Part shown: positions 16,627 to 26,183 of the stretch, in pieces | How positions within the stretch are numbered: the stretch's first letter is position 1 | How the letters are laid out: every line of letters starts with the position of its first letter | From: Arthrobacter sp. ov407 | GTDB lineage: Bacteria; Actinomycetota; Actinomycetes; Actinomycetales; Micrococcaceae | Assembly (NCBI RefSeq): GCF_900102895.1 | Contig: NZ_FNGD01000001.1 | Span: 1-64,000 of the forward strand | Reading direction: 5' to 3' | Length of the DNA: 64,000 nucleotides | Program-made: the position numbers and the translations under genes | Notes under the pieces: generated by a model | The model's input: only the letters and a program-made list of their open reading frames with translations | Databases searched by the model: none | Told to the model about the DNA's origin: nothing

Positions 16627-17775
16627 CTAGAGCCACTCCAGGCTCTGCCCATGCGGGCCCGCGATGGCCGCCGGCTGGCCGTCCTGCAGCAACAGGAACC
16701 GGCCGCGGAGCCGGGCGTCATCCATTTCCGGGACCACGTTGGACCCGTCGGCCTGCGTAACCACCGAGTGGCCTTCGTTCGAGAGCCAGTGGCAGCCCCG
16801 CTCCGCCGCAAGATCCTCCATGGTGCGCCGGAACCGGGAGCGGCCGCCGGCATCCAGATACGCCATCACGGCGCTGTGAAAAACCACCAGGGCGGCGTCG
16901 GCCGGGGCGCGGCCAGCGAGTTCCAGGAGCTGGTCATTGAGGTCGCCGGCCACCAGCAGCGGTGGCCGTTCCTGGGCGATTGCGATCGCCTGGCGCAGCC
17001 GTTCGAGCCGGAACTCCTGCTCCGGCCAAACGAGGGCTTCGAGCCAGGCGACGTCGTCCGGGTTGTGCAAGTCCAGGGGGTTGAGATCGATCCCGGCGCG
17101 CCATACCACCTTGGGAATTTTCGCCGGCAGCGGCAGCGGCACCGGGCCCGAGGTGAGACAGTGCAGGACCGGGAACGTGCCGGGCGTGGCGCCGGCCGGC
17201 GCCAGCCGCGTTGTCCGTGCTTCTGCGGCCTCCGCCGCACCGGCCCCAGAACCATCCGGTCCGTCGGCCCGTGCGCCGACAAACTCGTAGCCGTAGCGGT
17301 CAGGGAACAGCGCCAGCCCGGCCGAGGCGCCCACCTCGATAAGGGCCAACGGCCGGCCCTCCGCAGCCGAAATCTGTGCCAGCGAGGGCAACAGGGTGGC
17401 GCATCGTCCGGCCTCGTTCGTCTGCGTGGACCGCGAGAGCACGATTTCCGAGACCTCGGCCCAGTGATCGTCCAGGAAGGTCCGGAACTCGCGGTAGGGG
17501 CCGACCTGCGCGCCGAGGAACCGCGCCGCGGCGAGGATCAGCAGCGGCTGTCGCTTTTTGTGCGGCCACTGATCGATCCGCCGGATCAATTCGGCGTCCC
17601 CGGCGATCCCCACGGCCCACGCCGCATAGCACGGGGAGGAACCGGGCGCATCGACCGTGCCGAAGTGCCGGTACCACTGCGCGGTGCCGGAATCAGTGCC
17701 GGAATCAGTGCCCGAATCAGTGCCCGAATCCGTGGCCGAGTCCCCGGCTGCCGCCGCGTGCTCCGTGGGGGACAT
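16627..17775 (-). CDS. DUF2332 family protein
   Basis: The 382-residue protein matches DUF2332, a cytoplasmic actinobacterial family of unknown function with a Rossmann/methyltransferase-like look (PLALIEVGASAGLALFPDRY resembles an SAM-binding loop). I would not claim enzymatic activity. Residues about 12-31 are a run of DSGT repeats encoded by five 12-bp units. ATG 17775 lies 2 bp after the aroQ stop, so the two are one operon on the minus strand. It converges on the MarP gene. No domain links it to shikimate metabolism. Confidence 0.85.
   Translation of the reverse strand: MSPTEHAAAAGDSATDSGTDSGTDSGTDSGTAQWYRHFGTVDAPGSSPCYAAWAVGIAGDAELIRRIDQWPHKKRQPLLILAAARFLGAQVGPYREFRTFLDDHWAEVSEIVLSRSTQTNEAGRCATLLPSLAQISAAEGRPLALIEVGASAGLALFPDRYGYEFVGARADGPDGSGAGAAEAAEARTTRLAPAGATPGTFPVLHCLTSGPVPLPLPAKIPKVVWRAGIDLNPLDLHNPDDVAWLEALVWPEQEFRLERLRQAIAIAQERPPLLVAGDLNDQLLELAGRAPADAALVVFHSAVMAYLDAGGRSRFRRTMEDLAAERGCHWLSNEGHSVVTQADGSNVVPEMDDARLRGRFLLLQDGQPAAIAGPHGQSLEWL
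17684..17743. repeat. 12-bp tandem repeat inside the DUF2332 gene
   Basis: There are five consecutive 12-bp units of the form GTGCCGGAATCA, the last two diverged. In-frame copies encode DSGT repeats near the protein N-terminus. Unit changes would not shift the frame, so this could vary in length between strains. Confidence 0.85.
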
Positions 17776-17777
17776 GC

Positions 17778-18254
17778 TCAGTCCTTGTCCGCGTGCAGTC
17801 CCGCGAGGTATTCCACCGCGAAGCGGTAGCCCAGGATCCCGGCGCCGGCGATCACGGCCTTGCTGATGTCCGAAAGGTAGGAATGGTGCCGGAAGGCCTC
17901 GCGGGCGTGAACATTGGTGATGTGCACCTCGACCGTCGGCAGGGCAACAGCGGAAATGGCGTCCCGGATGGCCACGGACGTGTGCGTGTAGGCGCCGGCG
18001 TTGAGCACGATTCCCACCGCCTTCCCGCGTGCGGCGTGGATGGCGTCCACCAGGGCACCCTCGTGGTTGGACTGGAAGCACTCGACGTCCAGGCCGAGTG
18101 CCGCGCCGGCGTCCTTGGCGAGCTGTTCGACGTCGGCCAGCGTCGCCGTCCCGTATTTCTCCGGCTCGCGGGTGCCGAGCAAGTTCAGGTTGGGTCCGTT
18201 GAGTACCAGAATGGTGCCGCGGCCTGCGCCGCTGGCGGGGGTGGCTTCAGTCAT
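17778..18254 (-). CDS. aroQ: 3-dehydroquinate dehydratase, type II
   Basis: The 158-residue type II dehydroquinase of the shikimate pathway converts 3-dehydroquinate to 3-dehydroshikimate as a dodecamer. It shows [19 protein letters not shown] with the catalytic Tyr, then [30 protein letters not shown] and [17 protein letters not shown] with the catalytic His. ATG 18254 begins MTEATPAS and fits the family length. It is not with other aro genes; the DUF2332 gene follows 2 bp downstream. DAHP synthase with its leader is elsewhere in the window (55352-56650). Confidence 0.95.
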   Translation of the reverse strand: MTEATPASGAGRGTILVLNGPNLNLLGTREPEKYGTATLADVEQLAKDAGAALGLDVECFQSNHEGALVDAIHAARGKAVGIVLNAGAYTHTSVAIRDAISAVALPTVEVHITNVHAREAFRHHSYLSDISKAVIAGAGILGYRFAVEYLAGLHADKD

Positions 18255-18434
18255 GTCTGCAAATCTATCGCGCCGCAGCCCGCCGCGCTGTTCGTTACCG
18301 CCGCACCGTTCGCCACGGGAAGGGTGCCCGCTGCGGCGGCGCCGACCAACAGGACGGACGACGACGGCGGCGCGGCCCACCAGAGTGGGCAGCGCCGCCC
18401 CCGGCCGGTCGGCTGATCACGAAACGTGCGGCGG

Positions 18435-20465
18435 CTATTTCTTCAGGGACTGCGCGATCTGTGCCATCACAGTGTTGTCCGCCAGAGTGGTCGCGTCGCC
18501 CACCTCGCGGCCCTCCGCGACGTCCTTGAGCAGGCGGCGCATGATCTTGCCGGACCGGGTCTTGGGCAGTTCGGGGACCACGAGGATGGTCTTGGGTTTG
18601 GCGATCGGACCGATTTCCTTGCCCACGTGGTTGCGGAGCTCCTGGACGGTGGCGTCGCCGGAGTCCACGGCGTCCCCGCGAAGGATCACGAAGGCGACGA
18701 CGGCCTGGCCGGTGGTCTCGTCCGCGGCTCCGACAACGGCGGCTTCCGCCACCGCGGGGTGGCTGACCAGCGCGGACTCGATTTCGGTTGTGGACAGTCG
18801 GTGGCCGGAAATGTTCATCACGTCATCCACCCGGCCCAGCAGCCAGATATCGCCGTCCTCGTCCTTCTTGGCTCCGTCGCCGGCGAAGTACATGGTCTCG
18901 AAGCGGGACCAGTACGTTTCCTTGAACCGCTCCGGGTCGCCCCAGATCCCGCGCAGCATGGCTGGCCACGGTTCGCGGATTACCAGGAAGCCGCCGTGGC
19001 CGTTGGGCACCGATTCGCCGAGCTCGTCCACGACGTCCACGGCGATGCCGGGCAGCGGGACCTGGGCCGAGCCGGGCTTGGTGGCCGTGACGCCGGGCAG
19101 CGGGGCGATCATTTGCGCCCCGGTCTCGGTCTGCCACCAGGTGTCCACGATCGGTGCGGGGTGCGCCTTGCGTTCACCGTTCTTGCCGGCGTTGGCACCG
19201 ATGACCTCGCGGTACCACATCCAGGCTTCCGGGTTGATGGGTTCCCCGACGGAACCGAGGACGCGGATCGAGGAGAGGTCGAACTTGGCCGGGATGTCCT
19301 TGCCCCACTTCATGAATGTGCGGATCGCGGTGGGCGCGGTGTAGAGGATGGAGACCTTGTACTTCTCCACGATCTCCCACCAGCGGCCCTGGTGCGGGGA
19401 GTCCGGGGTGCCTTCGTACATGACCTGGGTCGCGCCGTTGATCAGCGGGGCGTAGGCGACGTACGAGTGCCCGGTGACCCAGCCGACGTCGGCGGTGCAC
19501 CAGTAGACGTCGGTCTCCGGGTGGAGGTCGAAGACCGCCTTGTGCGTGTAGGCGGTCTGGGTGAGGTAGCCGCCGGTGGTGTGCAGGATGCCCTTGGGCT
19601 TTCCTGTGGTGCCAGAGGTGTAGAGGATGAAGAGCGGGTGTTCGGCGTCGTGCCCGACGGCGGTGTGCTCGGCGGCCGCGGCGCCGACGGTGTCCGCCCA
19701 CCAGTGGTCCCGGCCCTCGTGCCAGTCCACGTCCTGGCCGTTGCGCTTGACCACCACGACGTTCTGCACGGTGTGGCCGTCGCCATCTCCCGCGCGGGAC
19801 AGGGCGTCGTCGACGGAGGCCTTCAGGGGGCTGGGCTTGCCGCGGCGGTAGGTGCCGTCTGCCGTGACCACGAGCTTGGCCTCGGCGTCGTCAATCCGGG
19901 AACGCAGGGCATCGGCGGAGAAGCCGCCGAAGACCACGGAGTGGATGGCACCGATCCTGGCGCAGGCCAGCAGGGTGATGACGGCCTCGGGAATCATGGG
20001 CAGATAGACCGCGACGCGGTCGCCCTTGGCCACGCCCAACGACTCGAAGGCGTTCGCGGCCTTCTTCACTTCCTCGGTGAGCTCTGCGTAGGTGTACGTC
20101 CGGGTGTCGCCGGGCTCGCCCTCGAAGTAGATCGCCACCCGGTCCCCATGCCCTGCCTCGACGTGCCGGTCCAGGGCGTTGTAGGCGGCGTTGACCTGCC
20201 CGCCGACGAACCACTTCGCGAACGGCGGGTTGGACCAGTCCAGCGTCTGGGTGAAGTCCTTGCTCCAGCTCAGCAGTTCCCGGGCCTGCTTCGCCCAGAA
20301 GGCGGGACGATCGGCGTCGGCCTCGGCGTACTCGCCGGCGGCGACCACCGCATTCGCCGCGAACTCGGCCGAAGGCGCGAAACGGCGGTTCTCTTGGGAC
20401 AGGTTTTCGAAGGCGTCGCCGTGGGGCGCCTGCGTGGCCATGGAGCCGGGTGTCTGCTGGGACAT
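18435..20465 (-). CDS. acs: Acetyl-CoA synthetase (AMP-forming)
   Basis: The 676-residue enzyme activates acetate to acetyl-CoA via acetyl-AMP. The adenylation core includes [37 protein letters not shown] and [10 protein letters not shown]. The C-terminal lid has the [11 protein letters not shown] motif, whose Lys is the usual acetylation control site. The length is close to the 650-residue norm plus a 20-residue N-terminal extension. ATG 20465 is chosen because GAGG precedes it by a suitable distance; ATG 20480 is possible. An inverted repeat at 20627-20653 lies upstream and may be its operator. Confidence 0.96.
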   Translation of the reverse strand: MSQQTPGSMATQAPHGDAFENLSQENRRFAPSAEFAANAVVAAGEYAEADADRPAFWAKQARELLSWSKDFTQTLDWSNPPFAKWFVGGQVNAAYNALDRHVEAGHGDRVAIYFEGEPGDTRTYTYAELTEEVKKAANAFESLGVAKGDRVAVYLPMIPEAVITLLACARIGAIHSVVFGGFSADALRSRIDDAEAKLVVTADGTYRRGKPSPLKASVDDALSRAGDGDGHTVQNVVVVKRNGQDVDWHEGRDHWWADTVGAAAAEHTAVGHDAEHPLFILYTSGTTGKPKGILHTTGGYLTQTAYTHKAVFDLHPETDVYWCTADVGWVTGHSYVAYAPLINGATQVMYEGTPDSPHQGRWWEIVEKYKVSILYTAPTAIRTFMKWGKDIPAKFDLSSIRVLGSVGEPINPEAWMWYREVIGANAGKNGERKAHPAPIVDTWWQTETGAQMIAPLPGVTATKPGSAQVPLPGIAVDVVDELGESVPNGHGGFLVIREPWPAMLRGIWGDPERFKETYWSRFETMYFAGDGAKKDEDGDIWLLGRVDDVMNISGHRLSTTEIESALVSHPAVAEAAVVGAADETTGQAVVAFVILRGDAVDSGDATVQELRNHVGKEIGPIAKPKTILVVPELPKTRSGKIMRRLLKDVAEGREVGDATTLADNTVMAQIAQSLKK

Positions 20466-20626
20466 GGTGAACCTCATCATTCATCGATCCGGGCTGCGCG
20501 GCCGTGCGCGTCGCCTCCACGCCGGGCCGCATGCGCGACGTCGGGCGGCGGCAGACCGCGGCAGTGCCGCTGGAGCTGTCTGGAATAAACACTAATACGT
20601 GGGTCCGACCAAACGTGCGCCCCGTC

Positions 20627-20653
20627 ACAAACAGCGCCGTGAGCGGTGTTTGT
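20627..20653. promoter_or_regulatory. Candidate operator upstream of acs
   Basis: ACAAACAGCGC (20627-20637) and GCGGTGTTTGT (20643-20653) form an 11-bp inverted repeat with one mismatch and a 5-bp spacer. It sits about 160 bp upstream of the acs start, just beyond a possible minus-strand -10 (TATTAG, about 20593-20598). The size suits a dimeric regulator. It matches neither the Crp/GlxR nor the RamB consensus I know. The rest of the gap 20466-20897 has no gene that I can see. Confidence 0.5.
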
Positions 20654-20816
20654 TAAGCGCCGAGTGGTCCGTGGGCGGAGCCGGGCGGCGGCACGGCGGA
20701 AGCATCCGGGATTCGGTAAGCCGGAGAATTCTGCTGCGTCCGCCCTCGGCTCGTCAGCTAGTGATCGGCCATCCACTTGGCTAGGCTGAGATGAAGTTGT
20801 GACATCCGATGGAGGC

Positions 20817-20841
20817 GACAGAACCCGCTTGCGGTTCTGTC
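20817..20841 (+). promoter_or_regulatory. Stem-loop in the leader of the membrane-protein gene
   Basis: GACAGAACC (20817-20825) pairs with GGTTCTGTC (20833-20841) over a 7-base loop and is followed by TTTGCC, 57 bp before the start codon. It could be a leader structure or the terminator of a short upstream transcript. No known riboswitch was recognised. Confidence 0.45.
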
Positions 20842-20897
20842 TTTGCCTGCCGTTAGACGGCGCTGTCCAGAGTGCCGCCATGCTAAGGAGATACGGA

Positions 20898-22322
20898 ATG
20901 AACGAGCAAAACAACGGGCAGCTCCGGGCGCCCGCCCAGAGCCAGGGTGGAACCCAGAGCCAGGGTGGAACGGCGCAGCCGGGGCCCGCCGGGTACGGGG
21001 ATGCGCCACGCTTCACAGTGGACAAGAAGGCCGCGAAGAAAACCGAAGCCGTCCTCGGTCCCTTCACCATCCGTGACCTCACCGTCTTCGGCTCCACGCT
21101 GCTTCTATTCATCGCCTCGCTGTTTCCGATGTTTGCCTTGGCCTACAACCTGTGGAACCTGGGCAGTCTTTTCTTCCTGGGCCTGGGCATCGTGCTTCCG
21201 CTCATTGTCACCGCGTTGTTCGTGGCCCGCCGTCTCAGCCCGACGACCAAGATCCGGATCGGATCCCTGTCGATCGACCAGTTCGCGTCCGTCGTGGCGT
21301 CTTTCACGCTGGCCTTCTTCTTTCTTGCCGCCGCCGGGGCGTTCGTGCCGAGCATGCTGATAGCGCTCCTTGGCGCCGTGGGGCTCTTCGCGGCCACCGT
21401 CCTGGCCCGCTGGATCCCGTTCTTTGCCGGCGATTTCCTGGGCCGGGAGGAAACGCCTGCCCACATCGTGGCTCGTGAAGCTGTTGCCCCGGTGCACAAG
21501 CCCCGGGCGCCCAAGACGCCGAAGCAGCCGAAAACGGCCAAGGACTCCTCGGGAACAGACGCATCCAAGGCGGCAGCATCAGGGGCAGTCGCCTCCGGTG
21601 CGGCAGCATCCGGCACGGCCGCGGGCTGGGGCAAGCGCCCGGCCACCGGCGCCACGGCTGCCGCACCAGCTGCAACCTCACCGGCGGTGCCGTCGGCAGG
21701 GGCACCTTCGGCTGGGGCGCCTTCGGCGGGTGCGGCATCCGTTGCGGCGCCGGGTGCTGCGGCTCCCAGCGCACCGGAGACCCAGATCTCGGGCGTTGTA
21801 CCGGCAGCCGGCGCGGCTGCCCCAGCGCCGTCCGCCTCATCGACGCCGTCGGCGTCGGCCCGTTCCACTGACGCGGCTGCATCCGGCGCGGAAAAGACCC
21901 AGGCCGCCGGCGTTCCGGCGTCCGCTGCTGCCGGTGCCGCTGCCGCCGCCGCCCCTGCGTCCGCCGCTGAACAGACCCAGGCCGCCGACGTTCCGGCAGC
22001 CCCCGGCGGCAATGCCCCCACCACCGTCAACCCCCAGGTCCGGCCGCAGGAGCAGGTCCGGCCGCAGGAGCCCATCGGCGCCACCGTGGATCCCGCCAGC
22101 CGGCCCGCCGAGGACGATGTCCACCCGGTGCACGAGGCGTTCTGGTTCGCCGTCGCACAGCCCCGCACCGCCGTCGACGAGCGCACCGGAGCCCCGGCGT
22201 TCGTCATTGAACCCGGCGGCTGGGTCCTTGCCCTTGAGGACCGCGGCAACGAATTCCTGGTCCAGCACACCGACGGCCGGTTGGGCGTTTTGCGGGACCT
22301 CAGCAACATCGAACGCGGTTAG
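20898..22322 (+). CDS. Ala/Pro-rich membrane protein of unknown function
   Basis: The 474-residue protein has a short Gln/Gly-rich N-terminus (GGTQSQGGTAQ), four TM helices (about 58-175), then a cytoplasmic or extracellular region of about 200 residues of Ala, Ser, Pro and Thr with AGAPSAGAPS repeats. It ends with a conserved-looking folded domain (about 415-474, VHEAFWFAVAQPRTAVDERTGAPAFVIEPGGWVLALEDRG). I do not recognise the family. The start ATG 20898 has AAGGAG upstream; the frame is open further but without a good start. The gene ends 9 bp before nth, so it may be the first gene of that operon. The low-complexity part is GC-biased like the genome, not foreign. Confidence 0.75.
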   Translation: MNEQNNGQLRAPAQSQGGTQSQGGTAQPGPAGYGDAPRFTVDKKAAKKTEAVLGPFTIRDLTVFGSTLLLFIASLFPMFALAYNLWNLGSLFFLGLGIVLPLIVTALFVARRLSPTTKIRIGSLSIDQFASVVASFTLAFFFLAAAGAFVPSMLIALLGAVGLFAATVLARWIPFFAGDFLGREETPAHIVAREAVAPVHKPRAPKTPKQPKTAKDSSGTDASKAAASGAVASGAAASGTAAGWGKRPATGATAAAPAATSPAVPSAGAPSAGAPSAGAASVAAPGAAAPSAPETQISGVVPAAGAAAPAPSASSTPSASARSTDAAASGAEKTQAAGVPASAAAGAAAAAAPASAAEQTQAADVPAAPGGNAPTTVNPQVRPQEQVRPQEPIGATVDPASRPAEDDVHPVHEAFWFAVAQPRTAVDERTGAPAFVIEPGGWVLALEDRGNEFLVQHTDGRLGVLRDLSNIERG

Positions 22323-22331
22323 CCCGCCCCC

Positions 22332-23189
22332 GTGGCCACGGAACCCGGCACCACGGTACCCGTCACTCCGGACCCGGGGAGCGCCCGGCCCGGTGCGGCG
22401 CGGGCGTCCGGGGAGTCTGCCCTGGCGCTCAAGCGCCGAGCGCGCCGGATCAACCGGGAACTCGCGGAACAGTATCCGTATGCCCACGCGGAGCTGGACT
22501 TCCGCAGCCCGTTCGAGCTCGTGATAGCTACCGTGCTGTCCGCACAGACCACGGATGTGCTGGTCAACCAGATCACGCCCCTGCTGTTCGCGCGCTACCC
22601 GGATGCGCGGCGGATGGCGGAGGCGGATCCGGCCGAGCTGGAGGCCATCATCAAGCCCACCGGCTTCTTTCGCGCCAAGGCCAGAAACCTCCTGGCGCTG
22701 TGCACCCGGCTTGTGGACGAGTACGACGGCGAGGTGCCGGGCCGGCTGGAGGATCTGGTGACGCTGCCCGGCGTCGGGCGGAAAACCGCGAACGTCGTGC
22801 TGGGCAATGCCTTCGGCATTCCGGGCATCACGGTGGACACCCACTTCGGCCGCCTGGCGCGGCGGTTTGGCTGGACCGAGTCGGATGACCCGGTCCGGAT
22901 CGAGTCCGACGTCGCTGAGCTGTTCGAGCCGAAGGACTGGACCATGCTCTCGCACCGCGTCGTCTTTCACGGCCGCCGCGTCTGCCACTCACGCAAGCCG
23001 GCCTGCGGCGCCTGCGCCGTCGCCAACTGGTGCCCCAGTTACGGTGCCGGCGAGACGGACCCGGAGAAGGCCAGGAAGCTGCTGAAGTACGAACTCGCCC
23101 CGGGGCAGGAGGAACTGCTGGCGCGGTTGTTGGCCGAGACGCACCGCGCCGCCGAAATCCGGATGGAATCGCAGAGGAAGCAGCCGTGA
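22332..23189 (+). CDS. nth: Endonuclease III
   Basis: This base-excision DNA glycosylase/AP lyase removes oxidised pyrimidines. The 285-residue product has a 35-residue N-terminal extension, the HhH-GPD fold with [27 protein letters not shown] (catalytic Lys and Asp), and a C-terminal 4Fe-4S loop C-X6-C-X2-C-X5-C ([17 protein letters not shown]). GTG 22332 is used; a later start would shorten only the extension. Its stop overlaps the next NUDIX gene's GTG by 4 bp, and this nth-NUDIX-marP neighbourhood is conserved in actinobacteria. Confidence 0.95.
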   Translation: MATEPGTTVPVTPDPGSARPGAARASGESALALKRRARRINRELAEQYPYAHAELDFRSPFELVIATVLSAQTTDVLVNQITPLLFARYPDARRMAEADPAELEAIIKPTGFFRAKARNLLALCTRLVDEYDGEVPGRLEDLVTLPGVGRKTANVVLGNAFGIPGITVDTHFGRLARRFGWTESDDPVRIESDVAELFEPKDWTMLSHRVVFHGRRVCHSRKPACGACAVANWCPSYGAGETDPEKARKLLKYELAPGQEELLARLLAETHRAAEIRMESQRKQP

Positions 23190-23866
23190 CCGCGCGCCAG
23201 GACCTCGTCGATCTCGTTGCCGCAGTGGAGGCGGGCACTGCGCCGGCCCCGGATCCGCGCTGGCGGGAACTCGCCGTCGAACCCGGCGAGCGGGTCCGCA
23301 GGGCCGCCGTGCTCATGCTCTTCGGCGCGTTGGACAACGTTCCGGCGCTGTCAGAGAAGTTGCTGGCACCAGCCCATTTGGACGTGCTGCTGCTGCAGCG
23401 GGCCCAAACCCTGGAGGACCATCCCGGACAAGTGGCGTTTCCTGGCGGCGGCATCGACCCGGGTGAATCCGTGGTCGACGCCGCCCTTCGCGAGGCGGAA
23501 GAGGAGACCGGCCTGAACCCTGCGGGCGTGGACGTGCTCGGGGTGATGCCCGAACTGGCGCTGCCCCGGGGTAATTTCCTGGTCACCCCGGTTCTGGCCT
23601 GGTGGGCCGCCCAGTCACCGGTCCGTGTGGTGGACTACGGTGAATCCGCGCAGGTGTTCCGTGTTCCGGTGCGGGACCTGCTGGACCCGGACAATCGGGT
23701 GATGGCAACGGTCAGCCGGGCCGGCCAGACGTTCCAGAGCCCCGCCTTCACCGTCAACGGCGTGGTGGTGTGGGGGTTTACCGGGATGATCCTTAACCAG
23801 CTCTTTGAACAGCTGGGCTGGGCCGTTCCGTGGGACCGCACGCGGCTCTACGGGATCGATGTGTGA
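23186..23866 (+). CDS. CoA-pyrophosphatase-type NUDIX hydrolase
   Basis: The 226-residue protein has the UPF0035/CoA subfamily signature [24 protein letters not shown] directly joined to a perfect Nudix box ([24 protein letters not shown]). This subfamily cleaves coenzyme A or its oxidised forms to 4'-phosphopantetheine and 3',5'-ADP. GTG 23186 overlaps the nth stop (GTGA), so it is translationally coupled to nth. No membrane segment is present. The specific substrate in this organism is inferred from the motif only. Confidence 0.9.
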   Translation: MTARQDLVDLVAAVEAGTAPAPDPRWRELAVEPGERVRRAAVLMLFGALDNVPALSEKLLAPAHLDVLLLQRAQTLEDHPGQVAFPGGGIDPGESVVDAALREAEEETGLNPAGVDVLGVMPELALPRGNFLVTPVLAWWAAQSPVRVVDYGESAQVFRVPVRDLLDPDNRVMATVSRAGQTFQSPAFTVNGVVVWGFTGMILNQLFEQLGWAVPWDRTRLYGIDV

Positions 23867-23915
23867 GGCGCGCAGGGTGTGAAGCCCGCAGGGCACCGGC
23901 CTGCCGGCCGATCCG

Positions 23916-24176
23916 CTAGGCAGTAGCCACGGCGCTGCCCGTCAGGGGAGCAAACGCCCGTCCCGGCGACCTGCCGGCGGCGGCTCGCCTGTGCGCACCG
24001 GAACGATCGACAACCAGGCCGGTCGCGGCGTTCTCGCGCACGGCGTTGATGCCCGCCGCTGCGCTCTTGATGGAGCTGAAGAGCGGTGACACGGCCACTA
24101 CCGTGCCATCCGCCGCCGTCAGCCTGAAGAAATAAGCCTTGTCGCCATCCTGCGCGATCTCAAAAATGCCAGCCAA
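23916..24176 (-). CDS. DUF1508 (YegP-like) protein
   Basis: The 86-residue product starts with the DUF1508 unit: GIFEIAQDGDKAYFFRLTAA, then SPLFSSIKSAAAGINAVRENA. YegP-type proteins carry one or two such beta-alpha units; here there is one, followed by a roughly 30-residue basic, Ala-rich tail. Function is unknown. I chose the TTG at 24176 because GGGAGG precedes it by seven bases and the conserved domain begins at residue 3; the longer frame to 24278 has no domain support. It lies alone between the nth operon and the polymerase-like gene. Confidence 0.8.
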   Translation of the reverse strand: MAGIFEIAQDGDKAYFFRLTAADGTVVAVSPLFSSIKSAAAGINAVRENAATGLVVDRSGAHRRAAAGRSPGRAFAPLTGSAVATA

Positions 24177-24317
24177 ACCTGTGCCTCCCCAATTCCTTGC
24201 GTCGTTGCAATGGCCGGCGGATCGTACGGGAATATCGCCGGCCTCTTCGAGGGTAGCCCCGTGACGGAGCCCACACACCTTACCGGCGGGTACGTTACAG
24301 GCGGTGACGGCGGGCGC

Positions 24318-26048
24318 TCATTTGGCGTTGTCGTACGAGTCCACTACGGCCACGCTGACCGGAAATTCCACCGGAATGCGGCCGAACAGCAGCTCCTTCG
24401 CGGCATTTGCGGAGTCCTCGATGGCCTTGATGCAGTCCCCGACGGCGCTTTCGGGGCAGTGCACCATTACTTCGTCGTGGAGGAAGAACACCAGCTCGCC
24501 AACGGCTGCGCCGTCGGACCGTAGGGCGCGCAGCCGGCGTCGCAGTTCCGCGAGCCAGCACGCCGCCCAGTCAGCGGCCGAGCCCTGGACCACGAAGTTC
24601 CGGGTGAAGCGGCCGCGCGAGCGTGCGATCGAGTCCGCCCGGCGCTGTTCTTCCGCGGTGGTGGAGTGCTGGCTCCGCAGCCAGCGCTCCGACGGCGGCG
24701 GGCTGCTCCGGCCCAGCCGTGAAGTGACGGTCCTGCCGGCTTCGCCGTCGCGGGCAGCCTGCTCGACGAAGCCCACGGCGCGGGGGTACGTGCGGGCCAG
24801 CTGGGGCATTAGCCGGCCGGATTCGCCCGTGGTCGCTCCGTAGATGGCTCCGAGGAGGGCCACCTTGGCTTTTGCCCGGTCGCCGCCGAAACCCTGGGCG
24901 GCGATGCCGGCGTAGAGGTCCTTGTCCCGGGCGGCCTCGGCCATTTTGGAATCCTGCGCCAGCGCCACGAGCACCCGCGGTTCCAGCTGCGAGGCGTCCG
25001 CAACGATCAGTTTGTGGCCGGGATCGGCGTGGACCGCGCCGCGGATCTGGCGCGGGATTTGCAGCGCCCCGCCGCCGCGCGATGCCCACCGGCCCGACAC
25101 CACCCCGCCCACCACGTACTCGGGCTGGAACCTGCCGTCCTTCACCCACGTATCAAGCCACGCCCAGCCATTGGCCGCGTGGAGTCGGGCCAGCTTCTTG
25201 TAGGCCAGCAGCGGCACGATCGCGGGGTGGCTGGATTCCTTCAGCTCCCACTGGCGGGTGGTCTTCACTTCGATGCCGTTGCGGTGCAGGGCGCGCATGA
25301 GCTCCTGCGGGGAGTCCGGGTTCAGCGCCGGCGACTTCAGCAGCAGCCTCAGTTCGGCCGTGAGCGATTCGAGTTTGGCCGGACGCTGACCCGGGCCCGG
25401 GCGGGGGCCGAGGTGATCCGCGAGAATCTGCTCGTGCAGTTCCTCCCGCCACGGGACGCCGGTGTGCTGCATTTCGGCGGCGATCATGGCCCCGGCGGAT
25501 TCCGCCGCGAGCAGCAGCTGCAGCCGCTGGCGCCGGCCGGCGTCAGGGACGACGTCCGCACCGGAGTCCGTTCCCGCCTGGCCAAGCGCTTCCTGCTGCG
25601 CGGCGTACTCGACGCGAAGAGCCTCCAGGGATTGGCCGGGACGCTGACCGGGGGCCGGGGCATCGAACAGGGCACCCTGTTCCGGCGGCGGGGCAGGGGG
25701 CTGCAGGCCCCGCGGCGGCTGGTGCAGCTCATCGTCCTGCGTCAGCTTCTCCGCCGCCTGTGCATAGTCGGTGTGGGCGGTGAACTCCGAGTGGGCCAGG
25801 ATCGAACCGCACAACGTGAGGTCGTAGCAGCGCTCAAGCTCCACGCCGGCGCCCAGCAGCGCCGGATACCAGTCCTGTGTGCGGTGCCAGATCCAGCGCG
25901 GGTGCCGCTCCTCAAGCCCGCGCACAACCTCGGCGAGGTCGCCGGCGCTGACAAGCCGGGGTTCCGGATTGGACGGTTCAGGAAGGCCATCCGCAGTGAG
26001 TTGCTGCAGCGCCGCGCCGTCGGCGTGGGCAGCGAGCAGCAGGTACAT
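24318..26048 (-). CDS. Family A DNA polymerase-like protein (bifunctional 3'-5' exonuclease/polymerase type)
   Basis: The 576-residue actinobacterial PolA paralogue lacks a 5' nuclease. The N-terminal 160 residues correspond to a degenerate exonuclease-like region. The polymerase domain follows (about 200-576), with motif A DASQLEPRVL, motif B/O-helix RAKAKVALLGAIYGATTG and motif C HDEV, so the metal-binding Asp residues are kept. Such proteins accompany the normal PolA in actinobacteria; the role is probably repair or lagging-strand processing. ATG 26048 begins MYLLLAAHADG. It is divergent from the ssd/tad operon. Activity cannot be judged from sequence. Confidence 0.88.
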   Translation of the reverse strand: MYLLLAAHADGAALQQLTADGLPEPSNPEPRLVSAGDLAEVVRGLEERHPRWIWHRTQDWYPALLGAGVELERCYDLTLCGSILAHSEFTAHTDYAQAAEKLTQDDELHQPPRGLQPPAPPPEQGALFDAPAPGQRPGQSLEALRVEYAAQQEALGQAGTDSGADVVPDAGRRQRLQLLLAAESAGAMIAAEMQHTGVPWREELHEQILADHLGPRPGPGQRPAKLESLTAELRLLLKSPALNPDSPQELMRALHRNGIEVKTTRQWELKESSHPAIVPLLAYKKLARLHAANGWAWLDTWVKDGRFQPEYVVGGVVSGRWASRGGGALQIPRQIRGAVHADPGHKLIVADASQLEPRVLVALAQDSKMAEAARDKDLYAGIAAQGFGGDRAKAKVALLGAIYGATTGESGRLMPQLARTYPRAVGFVEQAARDGEAGRTVTSRLGRSSPPPSERWLRSQHSTTAEEQRRADSIARSRGRFTRNFVVQGSAADWAACWLAELRRRLRALRSDGAAVGELVFFLHDEVMVHCPESAVGDCIKAIEDSANAAKELLFGRIPVEFPVSVAVVDSYDNAK

Positions 26049-26183
26049 AGGGTCAATTCTGCCTTGCTCCGGGGCGTGGTCCGTGCGCATTTCCTGGCCG
26101 CGGGTGCAGGATGGCCGCGAGGCTTGTCCACATAGCCCACAACGGCGGTTTCGCTGCGCCTCCGGCGCAGGCAAAGTGGCAGC

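Noticed and set aside
17769..17783. Isolated GGGACATGCTCAGTC, identical to the first unit of array 2 (8903-8917)
   Set aside because: A single copy across the aroQ stop and DUF2332 start, with no further units at 29/32 bp; a 15-mer match of this size is expected by chance in 64 kb.
26115..26140. TTGTCCACA before ssd and TTATCCAC near 30263 as DnaA boxes
   Set aside because: Single imperfect copies, far from dnaA/dnaN-type genes and without clustering; chance matches.
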